DNA from: Nitrososphaerales archaeon TH526
GTDB lineage: Archaea; Thermoproteota; Nitrososphaeria; Nitrososphaerales; Nitrososphaeraceae
Length of the DNA stretch: 15,573 bases
Assembly: GCA_014523665.1 (NCBI GenBank)
Contig: JAATVR010000784.1
Location: 1-15,573 of the forward strand
Direction: 5' to 3'
The notes beneath the pieces were generated by a model. It was not told where the DNA came from. It searched no databases and worked only from the letters and a program-made list of their open reading frames with translations. A program made the position numbers and the translations under genes. Numbering within the stretch: the stretch's first letter is position 1; every line of letters begins with the position of its first letter. Positions 7,453 to 14,275 of this stretch are shown here, piece after piece.

Positions 7453-7734
7453 TCAAGGTCTGTATCAATGATTAGTCCTTGTATCAACTGTCTTTGTCTG
7501 ATATAGTACTAGTTCTACCATATAATGCCGTCTCTCGAATTGTGTGTCTATTCCTAGGTTTCTTCCATGTAACCTCAAATGACCAGAGGCTTCGGAAGCG
7601 GACTTTTTCACCCAGAAAGGATCTGTTTATTGAGGGATTTGAGACTCTAGTCCTTTATCGTCTAATTTATCGAATGAGAGTAGCTAATTTTTTCAACACG
7701 ACGAATGCGTAGCTGGTTTAGTTCTTTACAAGAT

Positions 7735-8144
7735 ATGATAACACACGATTGGATAAGTATAGCTCATTCACACAATGGTTCTAATAAGGAGCAAGATAGT
7801 AGCTATTTAATGGATGCCGTAAGTAAAAGAATGGATCTTCAGACCTCACTAATGCTACTCTGAGAAATGCCAATCTGGGCGGTGCCGGCCTTTCTAGAAT
7901 AGAGCTAATCAATTCGTCTCTTAAATACGCTGAACTGATTGATGCAATTCTAGTCGGTGCCAATCTAACAAACGCTAAGCTCCAATCTTCAGATTTGGTA
8001 GATACTAATCTTCGCCGTGCCGATTTGATTAATGCTAGCCTTCAAGTTGCTGATCTTAGGGATTCGTATCTTGGTGGTGTTAATTTGTCAACAGCTAATC
8101 TTCAACAAGCTGATCTAAGAAATGCTAAGCCAGTGACAGTCTGA
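7735..8144 (+). pseudogene. Pentapeptide-repeat protein, frameshifted
   Basis: From 7827 to 8144 the frame encodes about 100 residues of clear pentapeptide repeats, A(D/N)LxxA-type: LRNANLGGAGLSRIELINSS, then AILVGANLTNAKLQSSDLVD, then LRRADLINASLQVADLRDSY. These form a right-handed quadrilateral beta-helix. There is no start codon in this frame after a stop at 7824. The neighbouring frame has an ATG at 7735 and runs MITHDWISIAHSHNGSNKEQ up to about 7830, so one indel there would give a complete gene. After ...DLRNAK, a second shift would add SDSLNTTSFKVNASRTHIVA up to 8269. The target of such proteins is variable and cannot be deduced here. Confidence 0.65.
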
Positions 8145-8306
8145 ATACAACTAGTTTTAAAGTTAACGCAAGCCGAACCCATATCGTGGCAATTGTCAAT
8201 GGAAGCCTAAAAGAAGTTTCAGGGGGAGTACAAGCCAATTGGTTGAGGATGTGGGCGGAGATTGCCTAGCAAGTGTCCGTAGAAAAGGACTCGATTGAAT
8301 TTTCAA

Positions 8307-8336
8307 CCAAATCCCATCGACCCCGCGTTGATTTGG
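8307..8336. repeat. Inverted repeat
   Basis: CCAAATC (8307-8313) and GATTTGG (8330-8336) are perfect inverted arms around a 16-base GC-rich loop. No function assigned. The stretch 8270-8463 shows no gene. Confidence 0.25.
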
Positions 8337-8463
8337 AGCCGAATCCCATACCTTTATAGCTTTAAATCGCAATAATAAATTCTGTTTGAGACCTAATACT
8401 GTTGACAGTCCTTAGATGAGCAATCTCTTATACCGGAATTACTAATGGAAGCCATTGATTTGA

Positions 8464-8622
8464 ATGGCCGATGATTTCGCTACGATCATTGCCGCCTTAA
8501 TAGGAGCTGGTGTTGGTTCCCTAGGTGCTAAAGGGATAGAGGAGGGCCGAAAAGTCTTCTCTCCGATGAAACAATTCTATATATACATTTTAAGAAGATG
8601 TTACAGTTTGCAAGCCACCTGA
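8464..8622 (+). CDS. Small Gly/Ala-rich membrane-associated protein, 52 residues
   Basis: Begins with ATG at 8464 and reads MADDFATIIAALIGAGVGSL, then GAKGIEEGRKVFSPMKQFYI, to a stop at 8620. Residues 6-23 form a hydrophobic Gly-zipper-like helix (ALIGAGVGSLGAKG) followed by a charged stretch, typical of small membrane-inserting peptides. Near YIYILRR the neighbouring frame (KKMLQFASHLKTNSETAAR, to about 8651) looks equally protein-like, so the end may be frameshifted. No ribosome site or strong TATA box is evident. Function unknown. Confidence 0.4.
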   Translation: MADDFATIIAALIGAGVGSLGAKGIEEGRKVFSPMKQFYIYILRRCYSLQAT

Positions 8623-8721
8623 AGACAAATAGTGAAACGGCTGCTCGTTAAAGACATGAATCGATTTCAGGATCATTTTATTATTATCATTTATCACCCA
8701 TTAGTATAGATAGCTCGATTG

Positions 8722-9123
8722 TCAGGTATTTCTTACATCTCTAGTAATTAAGCGGTCCATCTCTTTTACCAACTTTTCATTCTCGATAGGCTTGCGAATG
8801 AATAGGTCTTTTTCTAATGCATTATATCCTTTCTTTCTAAACTCCTTATAATAAAATTCACTTGCTGTAAGAAAGCAAACTTTAGCCTTACTATCTATCT
8901 TCTGTATTTCACTGTATAATTCAAAGCCATCCATATTTGGCATTTTGATATCAAGAACGACCAAGTCGTAGTAATCTTGTTTGAAATTTGACAATGCTTT
9001 TTTGGAGTCATTAAATGTTTCAACTTCGAATTCATGGTATTCTAAAGACAGCCTGTAACACAAAGTAAGGTCAGGTTCGTCATCTACGACCATGATTCTT
9101 TTTCTTTTTATTTTTTCATCCAT
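8722..9123 (-). CDS. Single-domain response regulator (CheY-like receiver)
   Basis: 133 residues, intact, ATG at 9121-9123. All receiver landmarks are present: acidic pair D14-D15 after IMVV, phosphoacceptor D58 in LVVLDIKMPNMDGFEL, T86 in VCFLTASEF and K111 in LFIRKPIE. There is no output domain, so it acts by protein contacts when phosphorylated by a histidine kinase, or passes phosphate on. FxVxTFNDSxxAL, FYDLxxLDIKMPxMxGFELY and KVCFLTA are typical of the many receivers in Nitrososphaeria. No kinase gene is adjacent. It is related to the broken receiver at 3898-4184 (shared (F)YDL-phospho-Asp and MNGFEL/MDGFEL segments). The start fits: KKR-rich residues precede the first beta strand. Confidence 0.9.
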   Translation of the reverse strand: MDEKIKRKRIMVVDDEPDLTLCYRLSLEYHEFEVETFNDSKKALSNFKQDYYDLVVLDIKMPNMDGFELYSEIQKIDSKAKVCFLTASEFYYKEFRKKGYNALEKDLFIRKPIENEKLVKEMDRLITRDVRNT

Positions 9124-9157
9124 TTTTCTTTGCCTTCTGTTTTTTTCTGCTTCTATT

Positions 9158-9168
9158 CCATTTTTTTA
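9158..9168 (-). promoter_or_regulatory. TATA-box candidate for the response regulator
   Basis: On the minus strand GATAAAAAAATGG, centred about 42 bases upstream of the ATG, predicts a leader of about 16 bases. The seven-A run makes it a plausible but not distinctive box. Confidence 0.25.
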
Positions 9169-9374
9169 TCTCTAAAGATAGTGTGAAACTAAATATTGTT
9201 CCTTTACATCAAGCCATCGTAGATAACTTTATGGCATTTCTTTGTTCCGATATAATCACTAACACAGTGTAAGAAGATTAACGCTGCTCAGCATGGATTG
9301 TAACAAATCATAACAAAAGATGGCAACAACTAGCATAACCAACCCTATTACATAGCTCATTAACATCTAGTTAT
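9169..9374 (-). other. Gene-free stretch
   Basis: No coherent frame, RNA gene or strong repeat seen. It lies between the response-regulator promoter region and the end of the decayed gene upstream of it. Confidence 0.35.
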
Positions 9375-9757
9375 TCAACTCTTGAGAAATCCGAAATGAA
9401 GATCTAAGCAATAACGAAGGATTTTCAATTGCTCCTGCAATAGCCGCAAGCTGATCTCATGAGCTTCTCTATGAGAGAAGTCTAAGAAGGTGATAATGGA
9501 TTGAATAAGAGGTAACGGAGGACTAACCTTAAATCCCTGCCGCCAGTCATCTCGTAATTGATATGATGATCACAGATCAGAGTTTTCACCTTCGATTCTT
9601 GCTGATATGATTGCCGCATTTGGTGCTTCTTGAGCAGCGGTTGTAGGTGCTAATACCTAGACATATTGAATGTGTTTCTATATTTATTATTGATATTATC
9701 ATTACTGTCCAGATTATTAGTAATAATATTACCGTCACTCTGCTGCTGTCCTGCCAT
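9375..9757 (-). pseudogene. Decayed hypothetical gene with frameshift and in-frame TGA
   Basis: An ATG at 9755-9757 starts an Asn/Gln-rich N-terminus (MAGQQQSDGNIITNNLDSND...NMSRY) that stops at about 9650. The next frame is open from 9656 and reads APTTAAQEAPNAAIISARIE, then GENSDL, a single TGA at 9570-9572, and then in the same frame SSYQLRDDWRQGFKVSPPLP, LIQSIITFLDFSHREAHEIS and LRLLQEQLKILRYCLDLHFG to a stop at 9375-9377. The part after the TGA is 64 residues of well-composed amphipathic helix. One indel and one nonsense change from an intact gene of about 125 residues is the simplest reading. The family is not recognised, and no transposon or tRNA feature is nearby. Confidence 0.4.
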
Positions 9758-9961
9758 AAGAAATAGCTGACTAGATCCAATTTTATGCTTAATTGATTTT
9801 GCAGTAGTGCCTATGAATGTCATCAGAGAGACTATATAACTTTTGGGATGATACTTAGTTGTGAATTAGTTCTGTGTGTATATTTATAATTACCTCCTAT
9901 ATTACTATCCGTAGTGACCAAACTCAGAACAAAAACTATTCAATTAAGTAATACATATAGG

Positions 9962-10042
9962 ATGGGATTATTTGGCTTCATTTTATTGATAGTAATCATA
10001 TTAGCTGTATTGGGTTTGGGATATTCATTCCGTTGGGAGTAG
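9962..10042 (+). CDS. 26-residue hydrophobic membrane peptide
   Basis: Reads MGLFGFILLIVIILAVLGLG then YSFRWE and a stop at 10040. Nearly the whole peptide is one TM helix. Similar short MGxxGFIxxIxxI peptides are, from memory, common as small genes in Nitrososphaeria, usually with a longer polar tail. Here the tail may have been cut by the TAG. No homology could be tested, so chance is possible, but an ATG directly followed by 20 hydrophobic codons in a non-coding region is worth recording. Confidence 0.35.
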   Translation: MGLFGFILLIVIILAVLGLGYSFRWE

Positions 10043-10098
10043 TATTTGAGATAAAATAATGTGACGTCATTAATTTTTAACCAAGTTAGTAACCCATA

Positions 10099-10106
10099 TT
10101 TAAATA
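10099..10106 (+). promoter_or_regulatory. Strong TATA-box candidate with no obvious gene downstream
   Basis: TTTAAATA within the palindrome ATATTTAAATAT predicts a start near 10129. Immediately downstream lies an inverted repeat (10123-10169) and a 16-base tandem repeat (10180-10211). The only short frame (MAVYPGLCYLLVLLSTSINI..., 10157-10222) is 21 codons. It may drive a small RNA or a leader peptide. Because the box is palindromic, it could also work leftward. Confidence 0.35.
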
Positions 10107-10122
10107 TCTTTTATAGGGAACA

Positions 10123-10169
10123 GGTAGACGATCGATATTGATAGTCTAAGCCGAACATGGCCGTCTACC
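10123..10169. repeat. Inverted repeat GGTAGACG/CGTCTACC
   Basis: Eight-base perfect arms (10123-10130 and 10162-10169) separated by 31 bases, at the predicted 5' end of the transcript from the TATA box at 10099. It could form a stem in an RNA or be a protein-binding dyad. Confidence 0.4.
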
Positions 10170-10179
10170 CTGGATTGTG

Positions 10180-10211
10180 CTATCTACTAGTATTACTATC
10201 TACTAGTATCA
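10180..10211. repeat. Tandem duplication of a 16-base unit
   Basis: CTATCTACTAGTATTA is followed directly by CTATCTACTAGTATCA, 15 of 16 identical. Each unit contains the palindrome ACTAGT. Probably slippage or local duplication. Confidence 0.7.
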
Positions 10212-10228
10212 ATATATGGTAATAATGA

Positions 10229-10429
10229 TTATGATAATCTTTCGAATCCCCCAATTTTTGATGTCGGAAGAAGATCGTAAACCCTATTCCAAATTCTGTT
10301 TCTTAAATCACTATTTACATTTTCTAGTTGAATCTCTTTCCTAGGTTTATGGCCATATCTTTCAGAGAAAGGACTGTAATCCACCACGTAGAGAAATCCG
10401 TATACACATAAATCTATTGCTGGACGCAT
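10229..10429 (-). pseudogene. AbiJ N-terminal-domain-like fragment (abortive-infection related)
   Basis: 66 residues. The core FSERYGHKPRKEIQLENVNS followed by DLRNRIWNRVYDLL closely follows the pattern I know from the start of AbiJ-NTD4 proteins (FSERYGYKP...IQxESMDxxLRNxLWN), often found N-terminal to HEPN-type or other effector regions in phage defence. In that family the motif sits at the very N-terminus, whereas here 21 extra residues precede it and the protein ends about 30 residues after it, with a random-looking tail (LPTSKIGGFERLS). It is therefore best read as a truncated relic of a defence gene. The extra N-terminal residues may simply be non-coding sequence in frame. Confidence 0.45.
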
Positions 10430-10566
10430 AAATAATACTATGAGATATGTCGGTTCCTTAAAATGTTAAAGAATTATGATAGCAATTAGAACAGTTCTAT
10501 TCATGTGATCATCTGAAATATTCCAATGGGCTAATTCATAAAGATTGAAAATTTTCTTAGTAAAGG

Positions 10567-10574
10567 TATAAAAA
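10567..10574 (+). promoter_or_regulatory. TATA-box candidate
   Basis: TATAAAAA preceded by purines (GTAAAGG) as a BRE-like element. It predicts transcription from about 10597, which would give a 22-base leader before the ATG at 10619. Confidence 0.35.
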
Positions 10575-10618
10575 CTATTTCTATATGGATTGTTAAATAA
10601 GCATGAAGCTCGAAAAAA

Positions 10619-10738
10619 ATGAGATATGACAAGGCATTTGAGACGAAACTCAATATTATTTTAAGTACATTATTTAACGAAAAACTCGGTAGAGAGATTC
10701 ACGAATATCTTCTACATTCTTTGATTCTAATTTTGTGA
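10619..10738 (+). CDS. Possible 39-residue protein overlapping the OB-fold gene
   Basis: Reads MRYDKAFETKLNIILSTLFN then EKLGREIHEYLLHSLILIL. It has a TATA box at 10567 and helical composition. However, its second half (10674-10738) is antisense to the C-terminal codons of the OB-fold gene, so part of it may be a shadow. If real, the two genes converge and overlap. No family recognised. Confidence 0.25.
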   Translation: MRYDKAFETKLNIILSTLFNEKLGREIHEYLLHSLILIL

Positions 10739-11130
10739 ATTCTGTTATTACTACCAATAAGGATCTATCTGGAAATTCATGTACGTTACGCCGAGTGAAT
10801 TTTATAAACTGAATCTCGAATTAGCGGGTATGAAATCTTATAACTAACAAATGATACTTTAGATTTGGAATCTTCCAATACGCCGGTAAAGACAACTTTC
10901 TCTCCAAGAGCGTCATATCTCTCAACTGTCTTAAGATATCCTATCCGCGCTACTATTGAAACATACTTCCCTGGTTCAAGCTCTGACAATGTAACAGATG
11001 GAATCGGTCCGCGTAAAGCCGGTGGAGTTGGAAGAGATTTTGGATCTGGATATAGCTCACTAAGCATTTGAGAACTAGAATTACGGCTGATCTCGTCGTC
11101 AATCTTACTATGATGTATAATTTCTACCAA
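10674..11130 (-). pseudogene. OB-fold (RPA/SSB-like) protein downstream of RadA paralog, one-base frameshift
   Basis: The first frame (TTG at 11130 to 10786) gives 114 residues: a polar tail, then an OB-fold beginning VTLSELEPGKYVSIVARIGY, then LKTVERYDALGEKVVFTGVL and VSFVSYKISYPLIRDSVYKI, breaking after HSA. Removing one A from TAAC at about 10786-10788 yields HSA-Y-VHEFPDRSLLVVITEFT and a C-terminal helix NVEDIRESLYRVFR ending at 10674, 151 residues in total. OB-fold proteins of this kind bind single-stranded DNA in replication and repair. Its TTG overlaps the stop of the upstream RadA paralog (TTGGTAG), so translation is probably coupled. The lesion is a single inserted base in otherwise well-kept sequence, so a sequencing error is as likely as a mutation. 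Confidence 0.65.
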
Positions 11131-11914
11131 CCCACATCATTCTCATCTGTTTTATACGAAATAGTGTCTTGGATCCCGTTTTCAGAAATTGAGAATTTCA
11201 CACGCTGATATGGTTGAAAGGGTGAATCTTCCATTGTAGCCTATTTTTACCGGACTTTCTGAGAAAAATTCTGTATGTAGTACCATAAGCCACTATATTT
11301 CCATCCGCGGCTTTCATGTAATCAAATCCGTGATGAGTACCATCGGCGTACGACACTACTTGATTGGTTATCACAATTGCTATGTTATAGATATCAGCAT
11401 ATCGTCGAAGTTTGTTTAGCATTCTTCCAAGTCTTTGCTGTCTTTCGGCAAGTGTTCCCTGACCAGAAAACTCTGCTCTATGTAAAGATATAATACTGTC
11501 CACTATGACAAGTTTAGTGTTGTATTGTTCTATAGATCTGTGAAGATCATCTATAAGAAACTCTAGCTGTTCACTCGAGTACACATTACAATGAAATATT
11601 CTTTTAAGAATATCCTCCGGATCTAGATTCTTTTGTTCTGCAATTTGATGAACACGATTGGCCCTGAATGAATTCTCGGTGTCTATGAATATGATACTTC
11701 CAGGTGGTCTATGTATAGATCCATTGTCGAATGCATTTAGACTATCGTCTTCCAATAACGCTATGGCGGCAGCGCAGAGTGTATGACAAATCTGAGATTT
11801 GCCCGAACCAAACTCGCCGGCTATCTCTGTAATAGATTGTGTTTCGATACCTCCATTTAGAAATGAGTCATAACAAATTATCTGCAGTTGAGAATTCTTT
11901 AGATAAAATTTCAT
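11124..11914 (-). pseudogene. RadA/RadB-type RecA-family ATPase, one-base frameshift near the C-terminus
   Basis: ATG at 11912-11914. The core has a Walker A GEFGSGKS (33-40) followed by QICHTL, a catalytic-type Glu in FIDTE (80), Walker B LVIVD (135-139), a DNA-loop region FSGQGTLAERQQRLGRMLNK (149-168) and ITNQV (182-186), all typical of archaeal RadA. It lacks the N-terminal helix-hairpin-helix domain and the polymerisation linker of true RadA, so it is a RadB/aRadC-like paralog that probably assists the main recombinase. In the first frame it ends at 11198 after GKNRLQWKIHPF. Restoring one base after RL gives MEDSPFQPYQRVKFSISENG and a stop at 11124, 263 residues. It is second in a leftward operon, 6 bases after the Cys/His protein and overlapping the OB-fold gene. 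Confidence 0.8.
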
Positions 11915-11920
11915 TTTCTG

Positions 11921-12109
11921 TCAGGATCTTTCTGGCATTTGCAATGAGTCTAGCCATTGATGGGTAGTTGTGGAGTTTGCAACTACCCATTCATGATGAT
12001 TATCACAGAGGAATGCCTCGGATTCAGGCCTAAACTCTGTACTTCCACGACAGCTACAATTAACTAGAGCACAAACGATCTCTTTTTTCGCTTTTAATAA
12101 GAACTTCAT
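11921..12109 (-). CDS. 62-residue Cys/His protein, putative zinc-binding, first gene of the RadA-paralog operon
   Basis: ATG at 12107-12109, intact. After a basic start (MKFLLKAKK), residues 13-20 read CALVNCSC, and 35-39 read CDNHH followed by EW. C13/C18/C20 with C35/H38/H39 could bind zinc in a mini zinc-ribbon, but the spacing is not a standard CxxC pair. It ends 6 bases before the ATG of the RadA paralog and is under a well-placed TATA box, so it is translated from the same, probably leaderless, mRNA. A role as a small partner or regulator of the recombinase or OB-fold protein is suggested by position only. I know no named family for it. Confidence 0.6.
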   Translation of the reverse strand: MKFLLKAKKEIVCALVNCSCRGSTEFRPESEAFLCDNHHEWVVANSTTTHQWLDSLQMPERS

Positions 12110-12129
12110 TTCTGCTAGTTGCCTCTTCT

Positions 12130-12139
12130 AATAAATATT
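12130..12139 (-). promoter_or_regulatory. TATA-box candidate of the RadA-paralog operon
   Basis: On the minus strand AATATTTATT, centred about 26 bases upstream of the ATG at 12109. This spacing predicts a transcript starting at or within a base or two of the ATG (leaderless), consistent with the absence of a Shine-Dalgarno motif. Confidence 0.5.
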
Positions 12140-12180
12140 CGGTAATTATTGACATTAATATCCACTAATACCCATTATAG

Positions 12181-12644
12181 GGTTACATCCTAATATATAC
12201 TCAGCTTCTTCAGACCATAAACCTCGATATCTGCAGGCCCATGGGACATATTAGTTCGCGTATTCTTCTATATGATAGTGGTTTTGTTGCTGGATGCATG
12301 AATGTCGGGAACACAAAATTGATTTGCCAAACAGTGGCTGATAGTAGTATTCTAAGACACAATCCACCCAAACACAGACGACTGAAGCAGAGCCGGCAGC
12401 ATCAAATCCACAGACAACAACTCAACCTACAAAAGAAATACAATCGGCAGCTGTGGACGCTAACAATTGTAGAAGTTCTGGATTCGAAGATGGGATGAAT
12501 AGTGGATTTAATGTAAACACACGGGTTCATTATGGTGGAGCTGATCAATCGATGGATTATGATGGATTCGTGAGTGGTTGTACATATTACGATGCTTTTA
12601 CAGTAGATTATTGTGAGAACTGGGTTAATGGTTCTATTAAGTGA
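12181..12644 (+). pseudogene. Broken small secreted-type protein with GFxxGC motifs
   Basis: The first frame (open from 12181, ATG at 12241) contains LLYDSGFVAGCMNVGNTKLI and becomes meaningless (PPKHRRLKQS) after about 12350. The neighbouring frame takes over from 12348 with a Thr/Gln/Pro linker (STQTQTTEAEPAASNPQTTT), then VDANNCRSSGFEDGMNSGFN, then YDGFVSGCTYYDAF and a stop at 12642. The YDxGFVxGC motif thus occurs on both sides of the linker, an internal repeat. The style (small, D/N/G/F/C-rich, low-complexity linker) matches exported Nitrososphaeria proteins, but no signal peptide is visible, so the N-terminus is also lost or misplaced. It is related in style to the relic at 204-612. One indel between 12347 and 12360 accounts for the internal break. 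Confidence 0.5.
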
Positions 12645-12703
12645 AAGAACCGTATGTAAGATAACTGCTGTCAACTAGCAATCATGTACCAGATAAACTG
12701 TGA

Positions 12704-12725
12704 AACGATTACTGAACGATTACTA
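12704..12725. repeat. Short tandem repeat
   Basis: AACGATTACTG followed directly by AACGATTACTA, 10 of 11 identical. No function assigned. The stretch 12645-13229 has no gene that I can support. Confidence 0.5.
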
Positions 12726-13014
12726 CGACAGATGCAAGACTGGCTTTCAAACAAGATGTAAGCAAAGAACCAAGTAGTTTTAAATTTAATCGAAAAGAAA
12801 TCAGAATAATCGTGTTGGGGCCGAGGAAAGTGGCATAGGCAATGATAATTTTGAGGTTATTGTTCTGGTGACGTTCGGATGCCCTGTTTTCAACCATGAA
12901 ATCATGATGATGTGTAACTAGCTTCGCGTTAACGGGATTTGGTATGAACTGTATTTTTGAAACAGTTGTTGAAAGTTTTGCTGGCAATTAGTTATTCTCT
13001 TTCTCCTCTTCTCT

Positions 13015-13028
13015 CGTCGTATACGACG
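13015..13028. promoter_or_regulatory. Perfect 14-base palindrome, operator candidate
   Basis: CGTCGTATACGACG is its own reverse complement. Flanks TCTC (12 o'clock side, 13012-13015) and GAGA (13029-13032) extend the dyad with one unpaired G. It is GC-rich inside an AT-rich gene-free region (12645-13229), so it stands out as a possible dimeric-protein binding site or compact hairpin (loop TATA). No gene start lies close enough to assign a target. Confidence 0.4.
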
Positions 13029-13229
13029 GAGATGATATCCTCACATGATGTATTTGAACCCATATACATAGTGGGTCAGTATTCATTGTCGAGATGTATC
13101 GGAATAACACACATGTTATTCATCATAGACTCATGTTGAATGAAGTAGGATCGCTTGAGGTGCTGTTAATCTTTCATAGTTGGAACCATCACCCAATCTC
13201 TTCTTCAATGCCCTCGAACAAATTGGAAA

Positions 13230-13956
13230 TCAATCCCTGCTAGATATATTTAGCATGAATTTTGAACAACCAGATTTACTTGATACATTGAATTCTTCAG
13301 GGTCAACTGCACATAATTCTGCGAGGCTGCCAGATGAGAATTGTGAACATTTAGATGGATCGCTTACACCGTATGCAGAAAAGTTTCGTGCGCAGTCTAT
13401 TGCGATTCGACTATCAAAGTATTGTATATCATATAGTGATCCTGGGAGAAGAATCACAGTCAATATTAGAATAGTAGAGACTATAGCAATTACTAGCCGA
13501 TTTTCTTTCCAAATCTTCAGTACAATTCTAGATCTCATTTTTGGCGGTATTTTTTCATTTCTAAAATTTTCGTCTTTGTCAATAAACTTCAGAAACTCAT
13601 CCTTGAAATATTTCTTATTCTCAGGTTTTTCTAACCAGTCACGATGAAATGTTCTTTGCTTTTTTAGAACAGGATACCAGGTTTTGTCAACTTTGTTTCT
13701 ATCATAAACGGTTTCACAAATATTCCAGATAAGTAGAGCATACTGTTCATATATTTTTTTGTTCTTCGCTATTCATTTCCCAATGTTTCTTCTGCAAAAG
13801 AAATGGACGCTCAATACTAATTTTCAGTACTTCCATGTAGTTTGAATCTAATTCGCGATAAGCCTGGAAATCAATTGTTTTTCTGAAGAGCAAAATTGTC
13901 AAAATAACTGCTACCATGGCGAGAATAGGGCCTATTATTTCATGGAAACATACCAT
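13230..13956 (-). pseudogene. Two-TM membrane protein with cytoplasmic domain, homopolymer frameshift
   Basis: ATG at 13954-13956. The first frame to 13747 gives TM1 (IIGPILAMVAVILTILLF, about 7-24), then KTIDFQAYRELDSNYMEVLK and SEEQKN. Removing one base from the seven-T run at 13754-13760 joins IYEQYALLIWNICETVYDRN, KTWYPVLKKQRTFHRDWLEK and PENKKYFKDEFLKFI, giving 241 residues. I recognise the YxxYAxxIWNICETxYDR...W...HRxWxxxPENxxxFxxEF pattern from a widespread uncharacterised membrane family that normally ends there. Here a second TM (LVIAIVSTILILTVILLPG, about 154-172) and an outside tail with four Cys are added. It is second in an operon, 6 bases behind the 72-residue gene. The homopolymer break looks like a sequencing error. 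Confidence 0.65.
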
Positions 13957-13962
13957 TTCACT

Positions 13963-14181
13963 TCACGTATCTAGAAGATATATTTTTTCTGGAAGTCTCT
14001 GTTCCAATCTCTCAAGTAGATCACTCTCATCGTATTTGTATATTCTTGAATAAATAGCATCTATGAAACTAATAATTGTATCCTTTGATAGGTAACGCAT
14101 TTCTACAAGAGGTCTAACGGGCCGAGGTGTGTGAACCATTTTTGACCTAAATGCCAGGCTCAGAACTAACCTTTCGTACAT
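13963..14181 (-). CDS. Hypothetical 72-residue protein, first gene of the operon with the two-TM protein
   Basis: ATG at 14179-14181 preceded by AAAGGGG-like purines, a possible ribosome site. It starts MYERLVLSLAFRSKMVHTPR and continues SKDTIISFIDAIYSRIYKYD and LLERLEQRLPEKIYLL, an amphipathic helical C-terminus. No TM helix or metal motif. Its stop lies 6 bases before the start of the two-TM protein, so co-translation is likely. No family recognised. Confidence 0.5.
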   Translation of the reverse strand: MYERLVLSLAFRSKMVHTPRPVRPLVEMRYLSKDTIISFIDAIYSRIYKYDESDLLERLEQRLPEKIYLLDT

Positions 14182-14223
14182 GATGCCCCTTTCGAAGATA
14201 TGTCACCATGCCGTAATGAAGGC

Positions 14224-14233
14224 TCATTATATG
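14224..14233 (-). promoter_or_regulatory. TATA-box candidate for the 13963-14181 operon
   Basis: On the minus strand GCATATAATG, about 48 bases upstream of the ATG at 14181, predicting a leader of about 20 bases that contains the GAAAGGGG ribosome-site-like sequence. Confidence 0.4.
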
Positions 14234-14275
14234 CAATAGTTGACTAACCGGTCTTGAAACCACGGTAAACCAAAC

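Noticed and set aside
7479..7712. 77-codon plus-strand frame from a TTG.
   Set aside because: Unremarkable composition, no promoter or ribosome site, no recognisable motif, and it lies over a hairpin-containing intergenic region. Probably chance.
8307..8336. Inverted repeat near GC-rich sequence, considered as part of a tRNA.
   Set aside because: No T-loop (GGTTCRA), no D-loop pattern and no acceptor-stem pairing. No tRNA or rRNA was found anywhere in the window.
12709..12987. 92-codon minus-strand frame.
   Set aside because: Composition looks random (HHHDFMVENRASERHQNNN) and no motif or promoter is seen. The plus strand there is no better.
13180..13647. 155-codon plus-strand frame.
   Set aside because: It is the antisense shadow of the two-TM membrane protein, whose minus-strand translation matches a known family pattern.
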